Counted from the stretch's first letter, positions 25,919 through 34,041 are shown. The stretch is 64,000 nt of DNA from Njordibacter sp905182035 (GCF_047730075.1 NZ_CP159831.1:1054001-1118000), one strand, 5' to 3'. Made by a program: numbers and translations. Notes: generated by a model not told the origin, from the sequence alone.

Positions 25919-25943
25919 AAAAAGCCTCAGCTTCGCTGGCGGC
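25919..25943 (-). terminator. Rho-independent terminator after the SMR gene
   Basis: Read on the minus strand: a GCC..CAGC stem, GAA loop, GCTG.GGC stem with a small internal bulge, followed by TTTTT. It lies 54 bases after the stop of the SMR transporter gene and before the SRAP gene. Confidence 0.6.
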
Positions 25944-25996
25944 ACATTAAGTTTGAATCAAATTCTAGCGCATTGTGGTTTGTTAAACGCACAGCG

Positions 25997-26317
25997 TTAG
26001 TCTGAGTTAGACAGTTGTAAGCCGATTATCCCTCCTATAACCATCACTAAACAGAGAATACGCGCTAAGTTTGTTTGTTCAGCATAAAAGACAATACCAA
26101 AAACTACGGCACCGATTGTGCCAAGTCCCACCCAGACAGCATAACCTGTACCTAGTGGGATATCGCGAAGCGCAATCGAAATTAACACAACACTTATAGT
26201 CATAGACGTTAATGTAAAAATAGATGGCCAAAGCTTAGTAAATCCATCTGTATATTTCAGTCCAACAGCAAATCCAATTTCGAACAAACTGGCCAATACG
26301 AGTATTATCCAGGCCAT
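25997..26317 (-). CDS. SMR-family multidrug/quaternary ammonium exporter
   Basis: A 106-residue small multidrug resistance protein with four membrane helices. The essential membrane glutamate is in ASLFEIGFAVGLKY at residue 13, the substrate-path WPSIFTL near 32, IPLGTGYAVWVGLGTIGAVV near 56 is the family signature, and ARILCLVMVIGGIIGLQL is the fourth helix. It exports cationic compounds (quaternary ammonium or guanidinium) in exchange for protons, as a dimer. GGAGG lies 7 bases before the ATG at 26317, which fixes the start. Convergent partners are absent; it sits alone with its own terminator. Confidence 0.92.
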   Translation of the reverse strand: MAWIILVLASLFEIGFAVGLKYTDGFTKLWPSIFTLTSMTISVVLISIALRDIPLGTGYAVWVGLGTIGAVVFGIVFYAEQTNLARILCLVMVIGGIIGLQLSNSD

Positions 26318-26553
26318 ATTTCCCCTCCAATTTTTTCTGCAAAGAGATATTTTTTGACTTATACAGCAGTGACCCAAAAAGATAGCATTGCTATATCTTT
26401 AAGTTTTATTATTAGTAGGGTTATAGTTTATGTAACCCACCCTCAGTTTCCAAATGTAAATCTGTTTACTTAGATTAAGGGTTTAACTTAGTGGGAGCAA
26501 TAGACGATTTCTAGTTATTTCTGTCCATATTATTTGCCCATAGTTATAGTTTT

Positions 26554-27192
26554 TTAAACATTCTCAGAAATCCATTCTGCATAAACAAGCTGTATGCTTG
26601 GGCGAGACATCATGGCTTCTGCAATTCGCTTAATATTAGGAAACTCTTCGGTACTCGGATGTCCTAGGGTTGGATTTAGCCAAGTGGTTAACATGAAAAG
26701 ATATATATCCACTGCGCTAAAGCATCTGCCCAGCACCCAGTCATTGTCACCAATTTGATCATCAATTACTTTCCAGGTTTCCCGCAACCGATTGATTCCC
26801 CGCTTTTTCGCGCTTACTTCGTTTGCAGATGTATCAACAAAACGATCTGGGTAATAATAAGTTTGAAAAGCAGTTTGTACAGAAGTAGAAAGATACACTA
26901 AAGTTTGTAAATACAATCCGCGTGTTGGGTCATTGAACTTGGGCGCAAGATGCGCATCTGAATGTCGATCACACAGAAATATGGTAATAGCGGCACATTC
27001 GTATATGCCAGTATCTTCATACATAAGAACAGGCACCCATCCATTTGGATTTATCTTTAATTGTTCAGGTGGGCGTTGCTTGCTCCTATCTATAGTAGAT
27101 TTAATTAATTCATACGGCACTCCAAGTTCTTCTATAATTACACGAACTCCTTCAGCCGCACTTCCACTCGCATAAAATAATTTATAATTCAT
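26554..27192 (-). CDS. Glutathione S-transferase family protein
   Basis: A 212-residue GST. The N-terminal thioredoxin-like domain (1-80) has MNYKLFYASGSAAEGVRV with a Ser at the usual activation site, the cis-Pro in NGWVPVL near 53, and YECAAITIFLCDRH near 63 that normally binds the gamma-glutamyl part. The all-helical C-terminal domain has DNDWVLGRCFSAVDIYLFML near 150 including the N-capping motif. Substrate unknown. AAAAGG lies about 9 bases before the ATG. It is one gene before the LysR regulator on the same strand, 157 bases away, so co-regulation is uncertain. Confidence 0.87.
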   Translation of the reverse strand: MNYKLFYASGSAAEGVRVIIEELGVPYELIKSTIDRSKQRPPEQLKINPNGWVPVLMYEDTGIYECAAITIFLCDRHSDAHLAPKFNDPTRGLYLQTLVYLSTSVQTAFQTYYYPDRFVDTSANEVSAKKRGINRLRETWKVIDDQIGDNDWVLGRCFSAVDIYLFMLTTWLNPTLGHPSTEEFPNIKRIAEAMMSRPSIQLVYAEWISENV

Positions 27193-27349
27193 TGTATTTT
27201 ACCTTTTCGCCAACAATTTTTATATTATATCTTTCAATATGCCTAAGATTCTGTGAAAGGTCTATGTTCAATTTAATTACTCTAGGCTATTTTTGGCTGC
27301 AGATATGGCAACCAATAACGTTCCGTAATATAGGCAGCATTGACTAAAA

Positions 27350-28225
27350 TTACGTTGCTTTAATGGTGTTATTAATATGTTGCTTAAGCTTCATGATGAT
27401 CTTATGTTTAGGGTTATCTTTTCTCGTTAACATACCTAGAACGCGTGCATCGGTGCTGTTGGGAAGAGAAATTTTTCTTAGATTCGAAAAGATAGGGTCA
27501 GGTTTACAAAGGTCAGGGGCTACAGACACACCGAGACCATGCGCCACCATACAGCCTAGTGTTTCCATAGAATCCATGATCATGGTTTCCTTAACTGTTA
27601 TTTTGTTTTTTGTTAGCCACTGATCTGCCAATAAGCCAACAGAAGTTCGTTGTGCCAATCTGATATAGGGTTGTCTTTGTAAAATCTTTATCGGGTCGGT
27701 TCCTTTAAAGCTACTGGATGTCAGCAGCACAAGCGGCTCTTCTACAAGAACCACCCACTGGAGGCTAGGCTCAATTCTTTGTGGTTGGCTTAATATACCA
27801 ACGTCTATGGAACCATTGAGTACATGGTCATATAAGTCTGTAGACATGCCAGGGACAATACGAATCTTTGTGTTAGTGACTTCTATCATCATGCTTTTAA
27901 CTGATAAAGGTACCAGTGCTAATATTGCAGATGGCACTGAACCCACGCTAATGGTGCCAGAATAGTCGTCATCCTCATCAAGACTATTGAATAATTTGTC
28001 ATAGTTATCTAGTACTTTTTGGGCTTCTTTTGCAAATGATATACCTACAGCGTTAAGGCTGGGTCTATAACCATTGCGATCAAACAATGGTGTTTGTAGT
28101 GACTCCTCTAATAGCTTCATTTGTTGGCCTACAGCTGCTTTGGTAATGCATAACTCATCAGCAGCAGCAGAAAAGCTGCCATTTTCCTGAAAAGCTAAAA
28201 ACGACCTTAATTGTTTGATGGACAT
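27350..28225 (-). CDS. LysR-family regulator, next to the sulfopyruvate-decarboxylase-like unit
   Basis: A 291-residue LysR-type regulator. The winged helix-turn-helix is at residues 1-60 (LRSFLAFQENGSFSAAADEL, TKAAVGQQMKLLEES) and the periplasmic-binding-like co-inducer domain covers about 90-285. It is divergent from the comD-like gene across 141 bases that contain a perfect 19-base palindrome with the LysR T-N11-A pattern. The arrangement is the classical LysR plan in which the regulator activates its divergent operon with a pathway intermediate as inducer. The inducer is probably the hydroxy or oxo acid handled by the next three genes. Confidence 0.9.
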   Translation of the reverse strand: MSIKQLRSFLAFQENGSFSAAADELCITKAAVGQQMKLLEESLQTPLFDRNGYRPSLNAVGISFAKEAQKVLDNYDKLFNSLDEDDDYSGTISVGSVPSAILALVPLSVKSMMIEVTNTKIRIVPGMSTDLYDHVLNGSIDVGILSQPQRIEPSLQWVVLVEEPLVLLTSSSFKGTDPIKILQRQPYIRLAQRTSVGLLADQWLTKNKITVKETMIMDSMETLGCMVAHGLGVSVAPDLCKPDPIFSNLRKISLPNSTDARVLGMLTRKDNPKHKIIMKLKQHINNTIKAT

Positions 28226-28279
28226 AGTTAAACCAACCTTTTGAGAATAAGTTATTTTTAGAATACATGGTAAACAAAA

Positions 28280-28298
28280 ATTTTACTAATAGTAAAAT
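28280..28298. promoter_or_regulatory. Perfect 19-base palindrome, candidate LysR box
   Basis: ATTTTACTA-A-TAGTAAAAT: nine-base arms around a single A, without mismatch. It fits T-N11-A and lies 26 bases upstream of a TATACT -10 box (28324-28329), where LysR activators sit when they touch polymerase. No good -35 box is present, typical of an activator-dependent promoter. Confidence 0.6.
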
Positions 28299-28366
28299 AA
28301 ATATGCATTGTTTTACAATTTATTATACTAGATCATTCTTTTCTGAGAATAACTTTGGAGGTGAGC

Positions 28367-28864
28367 ATGCTGTTGGACAAAATCGTTATAGATGCATTTG
28401 AAAAGAACAATATTGAATTGGTTACTACGGTGCCCTGTAAACAATTGAGCGGTGTAATTGCCGAGTTGGAAGCGCGTGCCAGCATGATGCATATTCCAGC
28501 CAACAAAGAAGATGAAGGTATGGGCATATGCGCAGGTGCATTTATGGGTGGCAAGAGATCCGCTATTATCATGCAAAATACAGCGATTGGTGTAACCATC
28601 AATACTCTGGTGACTCTAACTCAGTTTTATCGCTTGCCTTTGCCTATGTTAATTAGCTTTCGTGGAGAATTAAGGGAACCCGTGGCTTGTCAGGTTGAAA
28701 TGGCAGTCCACACCAAGGCTCTGTTGGCTCAACTGGGCATTCCAACCTATCATTTCCATAATCCTGATGACGTTCATGAGTTGGATGAGATATTGAAATA
28801 TACCTTTATGTGCAACAAACCTGTTGCGATTTTGACTGACGCTTCATTTTGGAAAGGAGAGTGA
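28367..28864 (+). CDS. Sulfopyruvate decarboxylase-like alpha subunit
   Basis: A 165-residue TPP-enzyme Pyr-domain subunit of the ComD type. In the known enzyme ComDE, 3-sulfopyruvate is decarboxylated to sulfoacetaldehyde; the related phosphonopyruvate decarboxylase is a single chain. The family segment HIPANKEDEGMGICAGAFMG near residue 44 carries the glutamate that activates TPP, followed by AIIMQNTAIGVTINTL, RLPLPMLISFRG and VACQVEMA. The ATG at 28367 is chosen since GGAGG lies five bases before it; a TTG at 28355 would overlap that site. The beta subunit starts two bases after the stop, so the pair forms one enzyme. Confidence 0.85.
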   Translation: MLLDKIVIDAFEKNNIELVTTVPCKQLSGVIAELEARASMMHIPANKEDEGMGICAGAFMGGKRSAIIMQNTAIGVTINTLVTLTQFYRLPLPMLISFRGELREPVACQVEMAVHTKALLAQLGIPTYHFHNPDDVHELDEILKYTFMCNKPVAILTDASFWKGE

Positions 28865-28865
28865 T

Positions 28866-29420
28866 ATGATACGTTCCGAGATTATTAAAAATTTGGTGCC
28901 AGTCCTTTCCGGCCAACTAGTCGTTTGTAATATTGGCCTGCCAAGTCAGGAAATGCATTTATTTGGAGACCAGCCTAGCAATTTTTATATGTTAGGTACT
29001 ATGGGACTGTCTTCATCTATTGGACTTGGTTTAGCTTTAGCGCAGGACAAAACTGTGATTGCCATCGATGGTGATGGATCAGTATTGACTAACTTAGGCA
29101 CCTTGCCAACCATTGCCAACAACGTCCGAGATAACTTTATTCTGTTAGTTATAGATAATGGAAGTTATGGCTCAACAGGTGATCAACCCACCTATGCCGG
29201 TAAAAAAACCTCTTTGGCGGCAGTGGCCAGTGCATGTGGTTGTGAAAATGTAATTGAATGCCAGGCTGATGAGGCGGTAAGCGTTGTTGAAAAAGCCATT
29301 GCTAGCAAACAAATGACTATTATTATTTGTAAATGCGTCTCAGGCAATATACCGGTGCCAGTAATCACCCTGGATCCTGTGGTGATTAGGCACCGGTTCA
29401 TGCAGTCAGTGCAAGCATGA
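28866..29420 (+). CDS. Sulfopyruvate decarboxylase-like beta subunit
   Basis: A 184-residue TPP-binding subunit of the ComE type. The TPP/Mg motif GDGSVLTNLGTLPTIANNV (residues about 74-92) with the closing N is present, then ILLVIDNGSYGSTGDQPT near 98. MGLSSSIGLGLALA is near 54. AAAGGAG lies before the ATG. It pairs with the alpha subunit to make a 2-oxoacid decarboxylase; the charged small side chain could be a sulfonate, a phosphonate or another acid. Next gene is an FMN 2-hydroxyacid dehydrogenase 57 bases later, which would make the 2-oxoacid. No xsc, pta or suyAB genes of known sulfolactate routes are in the window. Confidence 0.85.
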   Translation: MIRSEIIKNLVPVLSGQLVVCNIGLPSQEMHLFGDQPSNFYMLGTMGLSSSIGLGLALAQDKTVIAIDGDGSVLTNLGTLPTIANNVRDNFILLVIDNGSYGSTGDQPTYAGKKTSLAAVASACGCENVIECQADEAVSVVEKAIASKQMTIIICKCVSGNIPVPVITLDPVVIRHRFMQSVQA

Positions 29421-29477
29421 AAGGCACACTCAAGGCATTAGAGGCCTCAATAATAACTACCGTGGTTGTTAGGTTCT

Positions 29478-30623
29478 ATGGTTAACAAATTAGACAGCAG
29501 GGCTGCTAGCATTGCAGATCTCAAGTTGCTTACGAAAAAGCGCATACCTAAGTTTGCCTATGACTATTTGGTTGGAGGCTGTAATAATGATCGAGCTGTA
29601 TCGCACAACAGAGAAGCATTAGATCATGTTTTTTTACAACCTTCGTACCTTTCTAGAACTCAAGTCGCTAGCCTAAAAGCAACCGCTTTAGGGGTGGAGT
29701 ATGATGCACCATTTGGCATTGCTCCACTGGGGTTAAGTGGATTGATTTGGCCCAAAGCTGCGGAATATCATGCCTCAGCAGCAAAAACAGCCAATATTCC
29801 GTATATATTAAGCACCCTAGCAAGCACATCTATAGAGGATGCTGCTGCGTGTGCAGGAAGTAATCTTTGGTTTCAACTTTATCCACCTAAAGAACAGGAG
29901 ATCAGACTTGACCTTATGCAAAGGGCACGGCAGGTCGGCTGTAATAATTTAGTCGTCACTATTGATGTTCCTGTTGCCGGAAGAAGACCAAACGATATTA
30001 AGAATGGTTTATCGGTGCCACCTAAAATCACTCTCAATAGCATTTATCAAACCTTATCTAGACCATCGTGGGCAGTAGCTACTGCCTTCAACGGCATGCC
30101 ACAGTTTGCCAGCATGCAGCCCTATATGAATAAGCTATCTAACCTTAAGGATGTCGCTAATTATATTCGTAGCACTTTAAAGGAGCCTGTGGATCTTTCT
30201 ATGCTAGAGAAGTTGCGGCAGCAATGGCCAGGAAACTTGATCGTCAAGGGTGTTCTTAACGTAGAAGATGCAAAACACTGTGCCGCCATCAATGCTGACG
30301 CCATTATTGTGTCCAACCATGGTGGGCGTCAGCTGGATGTAGCCTGTTCTCCGGTGGAGATGATGCAGGAAATAATTGATAGCGTGGGGGATAAGCTTGA
30401 AGTTTTTGTAGATAGTGGCGTTGAATCGGGCGTTGATATTGCTAGATACTTGGCTTTAGGTGCCAGCATGGTTTTTTCTGGTAGACCCTATATGTATGGT
30501 GTTGGTGCGTTTGGGAGGCAAGGGGCCAATCAGTGTATCGATATACTTTATAGCGAACTTGAGCAAGTAATGAATCAACTAGGGTGCTCATCACCTCATG
30601 AACTAGTGAAGTTCCTAAAGTGA
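29478..30623 (+). CDS. FMN-dependent 2-hydroxyacid dehydrogenase (LldD family)
   Basis: A 381-residue member of the lactate/glycolate/mandelate oxidase family. Visible: YDYLVGGCNND near residue 28, IAPLGLSGLIWPKAAEYH near 79 (FMN site), WFQLYPPKEQ near 131 with the catalytic Tyr, VVTIDVPVAGRRPND near 160, LIVKGVL near 258 with the FMN Lys, VSNHGGRQLD near 281 with the active-site His and Arg. Unusual: the FMN-phosphate segment DGGVRRGTD reads DSGVESGVD, so both Arg are lost. It probably oxidises the hydroxyacid whose oxo form the preceding decarboxylase uses. I chose the ATG at 29478. No membrane anchor is seen. Confidence 0.87.
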   Translation: MVNKLDSRAASIADLKLLTKKRIPKFAYDYLVGGCNNDRAVSHNREALDHVFLQPSYLSRTQVASLKATALGVEYDAPFGIAPLGLSGLIWPKAAEYHASAAKTANIPYILSTLASTSIEDAAACAGSNLWFQLYPPKEQEIRLDLMQRARQVGCNNLVVTIDVPVAGRRPNDIKNGLSVPPKITLNSIYQTLSRPSWAVATAFNGMPQFASMQPYMNKLSNLKDVANYIRSTLKEPVDLSMLEKLRQQWPGNLIVKGVLNVEDAKHCAAINADAIIVSNHGGRQLDVACSPVEMMQEIIDSVGDKLEVFVDSGVESGVDIARYLALGASMVFSGRPYMYGVGAFGRQGANQCIDILYSELEQVMNQLGCSSPHELVKFLK

Positions 30624-30777
30624 TTGTCCACTTACACATCTTATCGCACTCACAAACGTGTGGTTAGTTCATAATACTAGCAACCTAACGATTAGATCTA
30701 AGGCCATGTGGCTTTTGGGATGCATTTAATTAAATAATCAATGTCGCTCGCGCAGAAATATCCTAATACCAGCACAG

Positions 30778-30807
30778 TTGATGTAACTATTTCTGTTACA
30801 TTAATAC
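30778..30807 (+). promoter_or_regulatory. Promoter with internal operator before the MOSC gene
   Basis: TTGATG (30778) and TAATAC (30802) are 18 bases apart. Almost the whole spacer is a perfect seven-base inverted repeat, ATGTAAC-N7-GTTACAT (30781-30801). A repressor, or a spacer-twisting regulator, would fit this position. The regulator is not identified. Confidence 0.5.
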
Positions 30808-30872
30808 TGTCAATTCACACCTAGACTTATTCCTCCATGCTGCATACTATTGGGTAACCAAGGAGAGGCGTA

Positions 30873-31652
30873 ATGTACCTATCAGAAATCAACACCTACC
30901 CAATTAAGTCCACCCATCCTATATCAATGAAGACTGGTTACTTGTTTCCTACAGGGATTGGTTTTGATCGAAATTGGATGTTGATAGATGAGAATAACGC
31001 TATGTTAACCTCGCGCAAACATCCTAAGCTACTGCATATTTCCAGCCGTATTGAAGGGTCTACTTTACGTGTCATGTTGCCACAGCAGGACTTTCTTTTG
31101 CCCTTAGTCCCACAGCCTACTAACCCAGTTTTGGTTAAACATTGGGCTGAAAGTCCAGTGCCTGCGTGGCTACAAAATTCTGAGTTAGATGCAGCCCTAA
31201 GTGACTATTTAGGGCTTGCATGTCGTTTGGTCTACAGTGCTAGTTTGCAGGCAGAAGATCCCAACCATGCGGCTTCCTTTGCAGATGCACAACCTCTATT
31301 ACTGACGACGAGTGCTTCACTAGCGGCCTTGAACGAACGATTAGATGAGACTCTGGGTATGGAACGATTTCGCGCTAATTTGGTGGTGAATAACCTTATT
31401 GCAGATATAGAAGATGATTGGAAGCGAATTCGTATTGGTGCATGCGAGCTAGAGGTGTCATACCCATGCGAGCGATGCGTATTGACCACTATTGATCCCG
31501 TCTCCCTCATTAAGCATGACCAAAAAGAACCCCTGCGGACTTTAGCAACATATAGGCGTCTAAAAGATGGTGGTGTTGGCTTTGGAATTAATCTTACGGT
31601 TTCTCGGATTGGGCCGATAGCTATTGGTGATACTGTTGAGGTATTGAGTTAG
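30873..31652 (+). CDS. MOSC domain protein (YcbX-like)
   Basis: A 259-residue protein with an N-terminal MOSC_N beta-barrel domain (about 1-115; LSEINTYPIKSTHPI and GFDRNWMLID near 30) and a MOSC domain (about 120-257; FRANLVVN near 166, the conserved Cys in YPCERCVLTTIDP near 196, and YRRLKDGGVGFGINL near 228). MOSC proteins bind molybdenum cofactor and reduce N-hydroxylated compounds or move sulfur. It lacks the C-terminal 2Fe-2S ferredoxin domain of E. coli YcbX, so it needs a separate electron donor if it is an amidoxime-type reductase. GGAGAGG lies before the ATG. It is transcribed alone or leads into the next operon 81 bases later. Confidence 0.87.
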   Translation: MYLSEINTYPIKSTHPISMKTGYLFPTGIGFDRNWMLIDENNAMLTSRKHPKLLHISSRIEGSTLRVMLPQQDFLLPLVPQPTNPVLVKHWAESPVPAWLQNSELDAALSDYLGLACRLVYSASLQAEDPNHAASFADAQPLLLTTSASLAALNERLDETLGMERFRANLVVNNLIADIEDDWKRIRIGACELEVSYPCERCVLTTIDPVSLIKHDQKEPLRTLATYRRLKDGGVGFGINLTVSRIGPIAIGDTVEVLS

Positions 31653-31733
31653 GCGAGGCCTTACTCTGGGTTAATGGACCGAATGCACTTAACCACTATT
31701 CAAAATAAAGAATAGAGTACGGTATAAGGTGCG

Positions 31734-31907
31734 GTGATAAAGTTTTGGGTTGGAATTGCGGCAGAAACTGAAACAAAGGCCAAGGTGGTTAAAATTTTGA
31801 AACAATATAATGCTGATACATTTAAAGCTGAACATCCATTTAGCGATGGTAATTCAATTGGGTTCGTTCAGTTGGCGTACCAGTGCTGCCTGACCGTTTT
31901 GCTATGA
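31734..31907 (+). CDS. Small protein, 57 aa, coupled to the amidohydrolase gene
   Basis: A 57-codon gene starting with GTG after AAGG (four-base spacing) and ending in TGA that overlaps the ATG of the next gene in ATGA. The product starts VIKFWVGIAAETETKAKVV and ends LAYQCCLTVLL. It has a basic-acidic helix-like first half and a hydrophobic Cys-Cys end. The stop-start overlap, the open frame filling nearly the whole gap and the lack of any other ribosome site for the amidohydrolase argue that it is real and drives translation of that gene. I do not recognise a family. It could also be the altered relic of a longer gene. Confidence 0.5.
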   Translation: MIKFWVGIAAETETKAKVVKILKQYNADTFKAEHPFSDGNSIGFVQLAYQCCLTVLL

Positions 31908-32641
31908 GTACTTCGACTGAACAGTGGGTCAAGGTGTTTAATGACAAGGCAAAGCGGCGCATCGTGCTTGTTTGTGAACATGCGTCCAATGTTGTCCCAT
32001 CCAATTTCAATGGTTTGGGACTGAGTAGGCAACAATTACAAAGTCATATAGCGTGGGATCTTGGCGCTCTTAGTACTGCAAAACTTATGGCTAAAAAGCT
32101 TGATGCAACCTTAGTTGCATCCCAAGTGTCACGCCTGCTCTATGACTGCAATCGGCCACCAGAATCGCCTAGCGCGATTCCCCTTACATCAGAGAATCAG
32201 CCAATACCGGGCAACGTCGGCCTCTCTATGGAGGCAAGGCAGCAGAGAGTGACAGATTACTATCGGCCTTTTGAAGCTGCTGTGGCAAAACAAGTGTCAT
32301 CAATGGGAACGCCTCTTATAATCACAGTTCACTCATTTACTCCAGTATTTTTGGGGCAACAGCGGCAAGTTGAAATTGGCGTGTTACATGATCAAGATTC
32401 TCGTTTTGCTGATGCTTTTTTGCAACAAGTGTTAACTGATGCTCAGTTCAATATTCAGCGCAACCAGCCTTATGCCCCCACCGATGGTGTAACCCACACA
32501 TTAAAACATCATGCTTTACCTGGTGGCTTAGCTAATGTCATGCTAGAAATCCGTAATGACCTAATCGAATCATCTACACAGCAGAAACAAATGGCAGCCT
32601 ACCTTACTAAACACATAGTGTTGGCTCTAGAGAGAATATAA
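31904..32641 (+). CDS. N-formylglutamate amidohydrolase family protein
   Basis: A 245-residue N-formylglutamate amidohydrolase (HutG-type, FGase) family zinc hydrolase. Family marks: IVLVCEHASNVVPSNF near residue 20, SHIAWDLGALSTA near 47, SRLLYDCNRPPESP near 74, TVHSFTPVF near 139 and LEIRNDLI near 217. The known reaction releases formate from N-formylglutamate in histidine breakdown, but no other hut gene is here, so another N-formyl or amide substrate is likely. The ATG at 31904 is chosen since it overlaps the TGA of the small gene; a GTG at 31883 has no ribosome site. The ALDH gene starts on the next base after the stop. Confidence 0.87.
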   Translation: MSTSTEQWVKVFNDKAKRRIVLVCEHASNVVPSNFNGLGLSRQQLQSHIAWDLGALSTAKLMAKKLDATLVASQVSRLLYDCNRPPESPSAIPLTSENQPIPGNVGLSMEARQQRVTDYYRPFEAAVAKQVSSMGTPLIITVHSFTPVFLGQQRQVEIGVLHDQDSRFADAFLQQVLTDAQFNIQRNQPYAPTDGVTHTLKHHALPGGLANVMLEIRNDLIESSTQQKQMAAYLTKHIVLALERI

Positions 32642-34033
32642 ATGTTAAACAAGCAACAGACTATTTCACCCATCGACGGTAGTGTTTATCTTGAGCGCGA
32701 TTATGCTCAGCCTGAACAGGTTGGTGTGGCCTTAGAGTTGGCTCATAGAGCACAAAGGCAATGGCGTCAGGTTCCATTAGTGGAACGTAAAGCTCTGTGC
32801 AGCGCCGCAGTGCGAGCCTTTGTGTCAAACAAAGACCAAATTGCCCAAGAACTATGCTGGCAAATGGGGCGGCCGATTAAGTATGCAGCAGGGGAGGTGA
32901 ACAGCTTTGCTGAACGGGCAGAGTATATGATCTCAATTGCTGATACAGCCCTCGTACCCTTGCAGCAAGACGAAAAAGCGGGGTTTATCCGCTATATTCG
33001 CCGCGAACCTGTGGGCGTAGTTTTGGTTATCGCACCCTGGAACTTCCCTTTACATACACCGATTAACGTCATTGTGCCGGCATTACTGGCAGGCAACTGT
33101 GTCATCTTAAAACATTCTAGCCAAACCCCACTTTGCGCTGAACGAATCTGCCAAGCTTTTGCAGAAGCAGGCCTGCCTGAGGGAGTGCTGCAATACTTAC
33201 ACATGGACCATGAATCCACAGAAGCCCTGGTGGCCTCAGGCCAGGTCAACCATGTTGCCTTCACGGGTTCTGTCTCTGCCGGGCGCAAGATTGAACAGGC
33301 TGCTGCTGGCCAGTTTATTGGCGTAGGCCTGGAGTTGGGGGGAAAAGACCCCGCCTATATCCGTGCCGATGCAGATTTGGATTATGCCATCGAATCCACG
33401 GTAGATGGCGCGTTTTTTAATTCGGGACAGTCATGCTGTGGGTTAGAGCGTATATACGTACATGAGTCAGTGTATGATGCTTATGTAGAAGGTTTTGTTG
33501 CCTTAGTAAAGCGTTTTCATCTTGGGCGTTCTGATGATCCAAATACTACCCTGGGGCCCATGGTGCGAACTTCTGCAGCTGATTTTGTACGCCAACAAAT
33601 TGTTGAGGCGCTCGAGCAAGGAGCGGTAGCACAGATCAATGCCAATGAATTTACTATGGATCGACCTGGGAGCCCTTACCTGGCACCCCAAGTACTTACT
33701 CAGGTTGATCATACTATGCGGGTGATGACCGAGGAGAGTTTTGGGCCCGTGGTGGGCATAATGAAAGTGGCTAATGATGAGGAAGCTATCGGCTTGATGA
33801 ATGATAGTGATTTAGGTCTAACCGCGGCCATTTTCACCCAAGATATGGATACTGGTATTGCACTGGGTGATGAGATAGAAACAGGCACTTTCTTTATCAA
33901 TCGATGTGATTATCTTGACCCTGCGTTAGCTTGGGCGGGTGTCAAAAACACTGGTCGAGGCTGCACCTTATCGAGCTTAGGTTTTGAAGCCTTAACTCAG
34001 CCTAAGTCTTACCATATTAAAACTAAGCTATAG
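32642..34033 (+). CDS. Aldehyde dehydrogenase, operon with GMC and DAO enzymes
   Basis: A 463-residue NAD(P)-dependent aldehyde dehydrogenase. Seen: IAPWNFPLHTPINVIVPALL near residue 134, VILKHSSQTP near 157 (KH where most have KP), FTGSVSAGRKI near 210, the general base in GLELGGKDPAYI near 230, the nucleophile in FNSGQSCCGLERIY near 262, and EESFGPVVGIM near 364. C-terminal WAGVKNTGRGCTLS is the usual closing segment. It starts immediately after the amidohydrolase stop and ends eight bases before the GMC gene. The GMC enzyme would form the aldehyde that this one oxidises. Exact substrate unknown; betaine aldehyde-type compounds are one possibility. Confidence 0.9.
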   Translation: MLNKQQTISPIDGSVYLERDYAQPEQVGVALELAHRAQRQWRQVPLVERKALCSAAVRAFVSNKDQIAQELCWQMGRPIKYAAGEVNSFAERAEYMISIADTALVPLQQDEKAGFIRYIRREPVGVVLVIAPWNFPLHTPINVIVPALLAGNCVILKHSSQTPLCAERICQAFAEAGLPEGVLQYLHMDHESTEALVASGQVNHVAFTGSVSAGRKIEQAAAGQFIGVGLELGGKDPAYIRADADLDYAIESTVDGAFFNSGQSCCGLERIYVHESVYDAYVEGFVALVKRFHLGRSDDPNTTLGPMVRTSAADFVRQQIVEALEQGAVAQINANEFTMDRPGSPYLAPQVLTQVDHTMRVMTEESFGPVVGIMKVANDEEAIGLMNDSDLGLTAAIFTQDMDTGIALGDEIETGTFFINRCDYLDPALAWAGVKNTGRGCTLSSLGFEALTQPKSYHIKTKL

Positions 34034-34041
34034 AGCTAATT

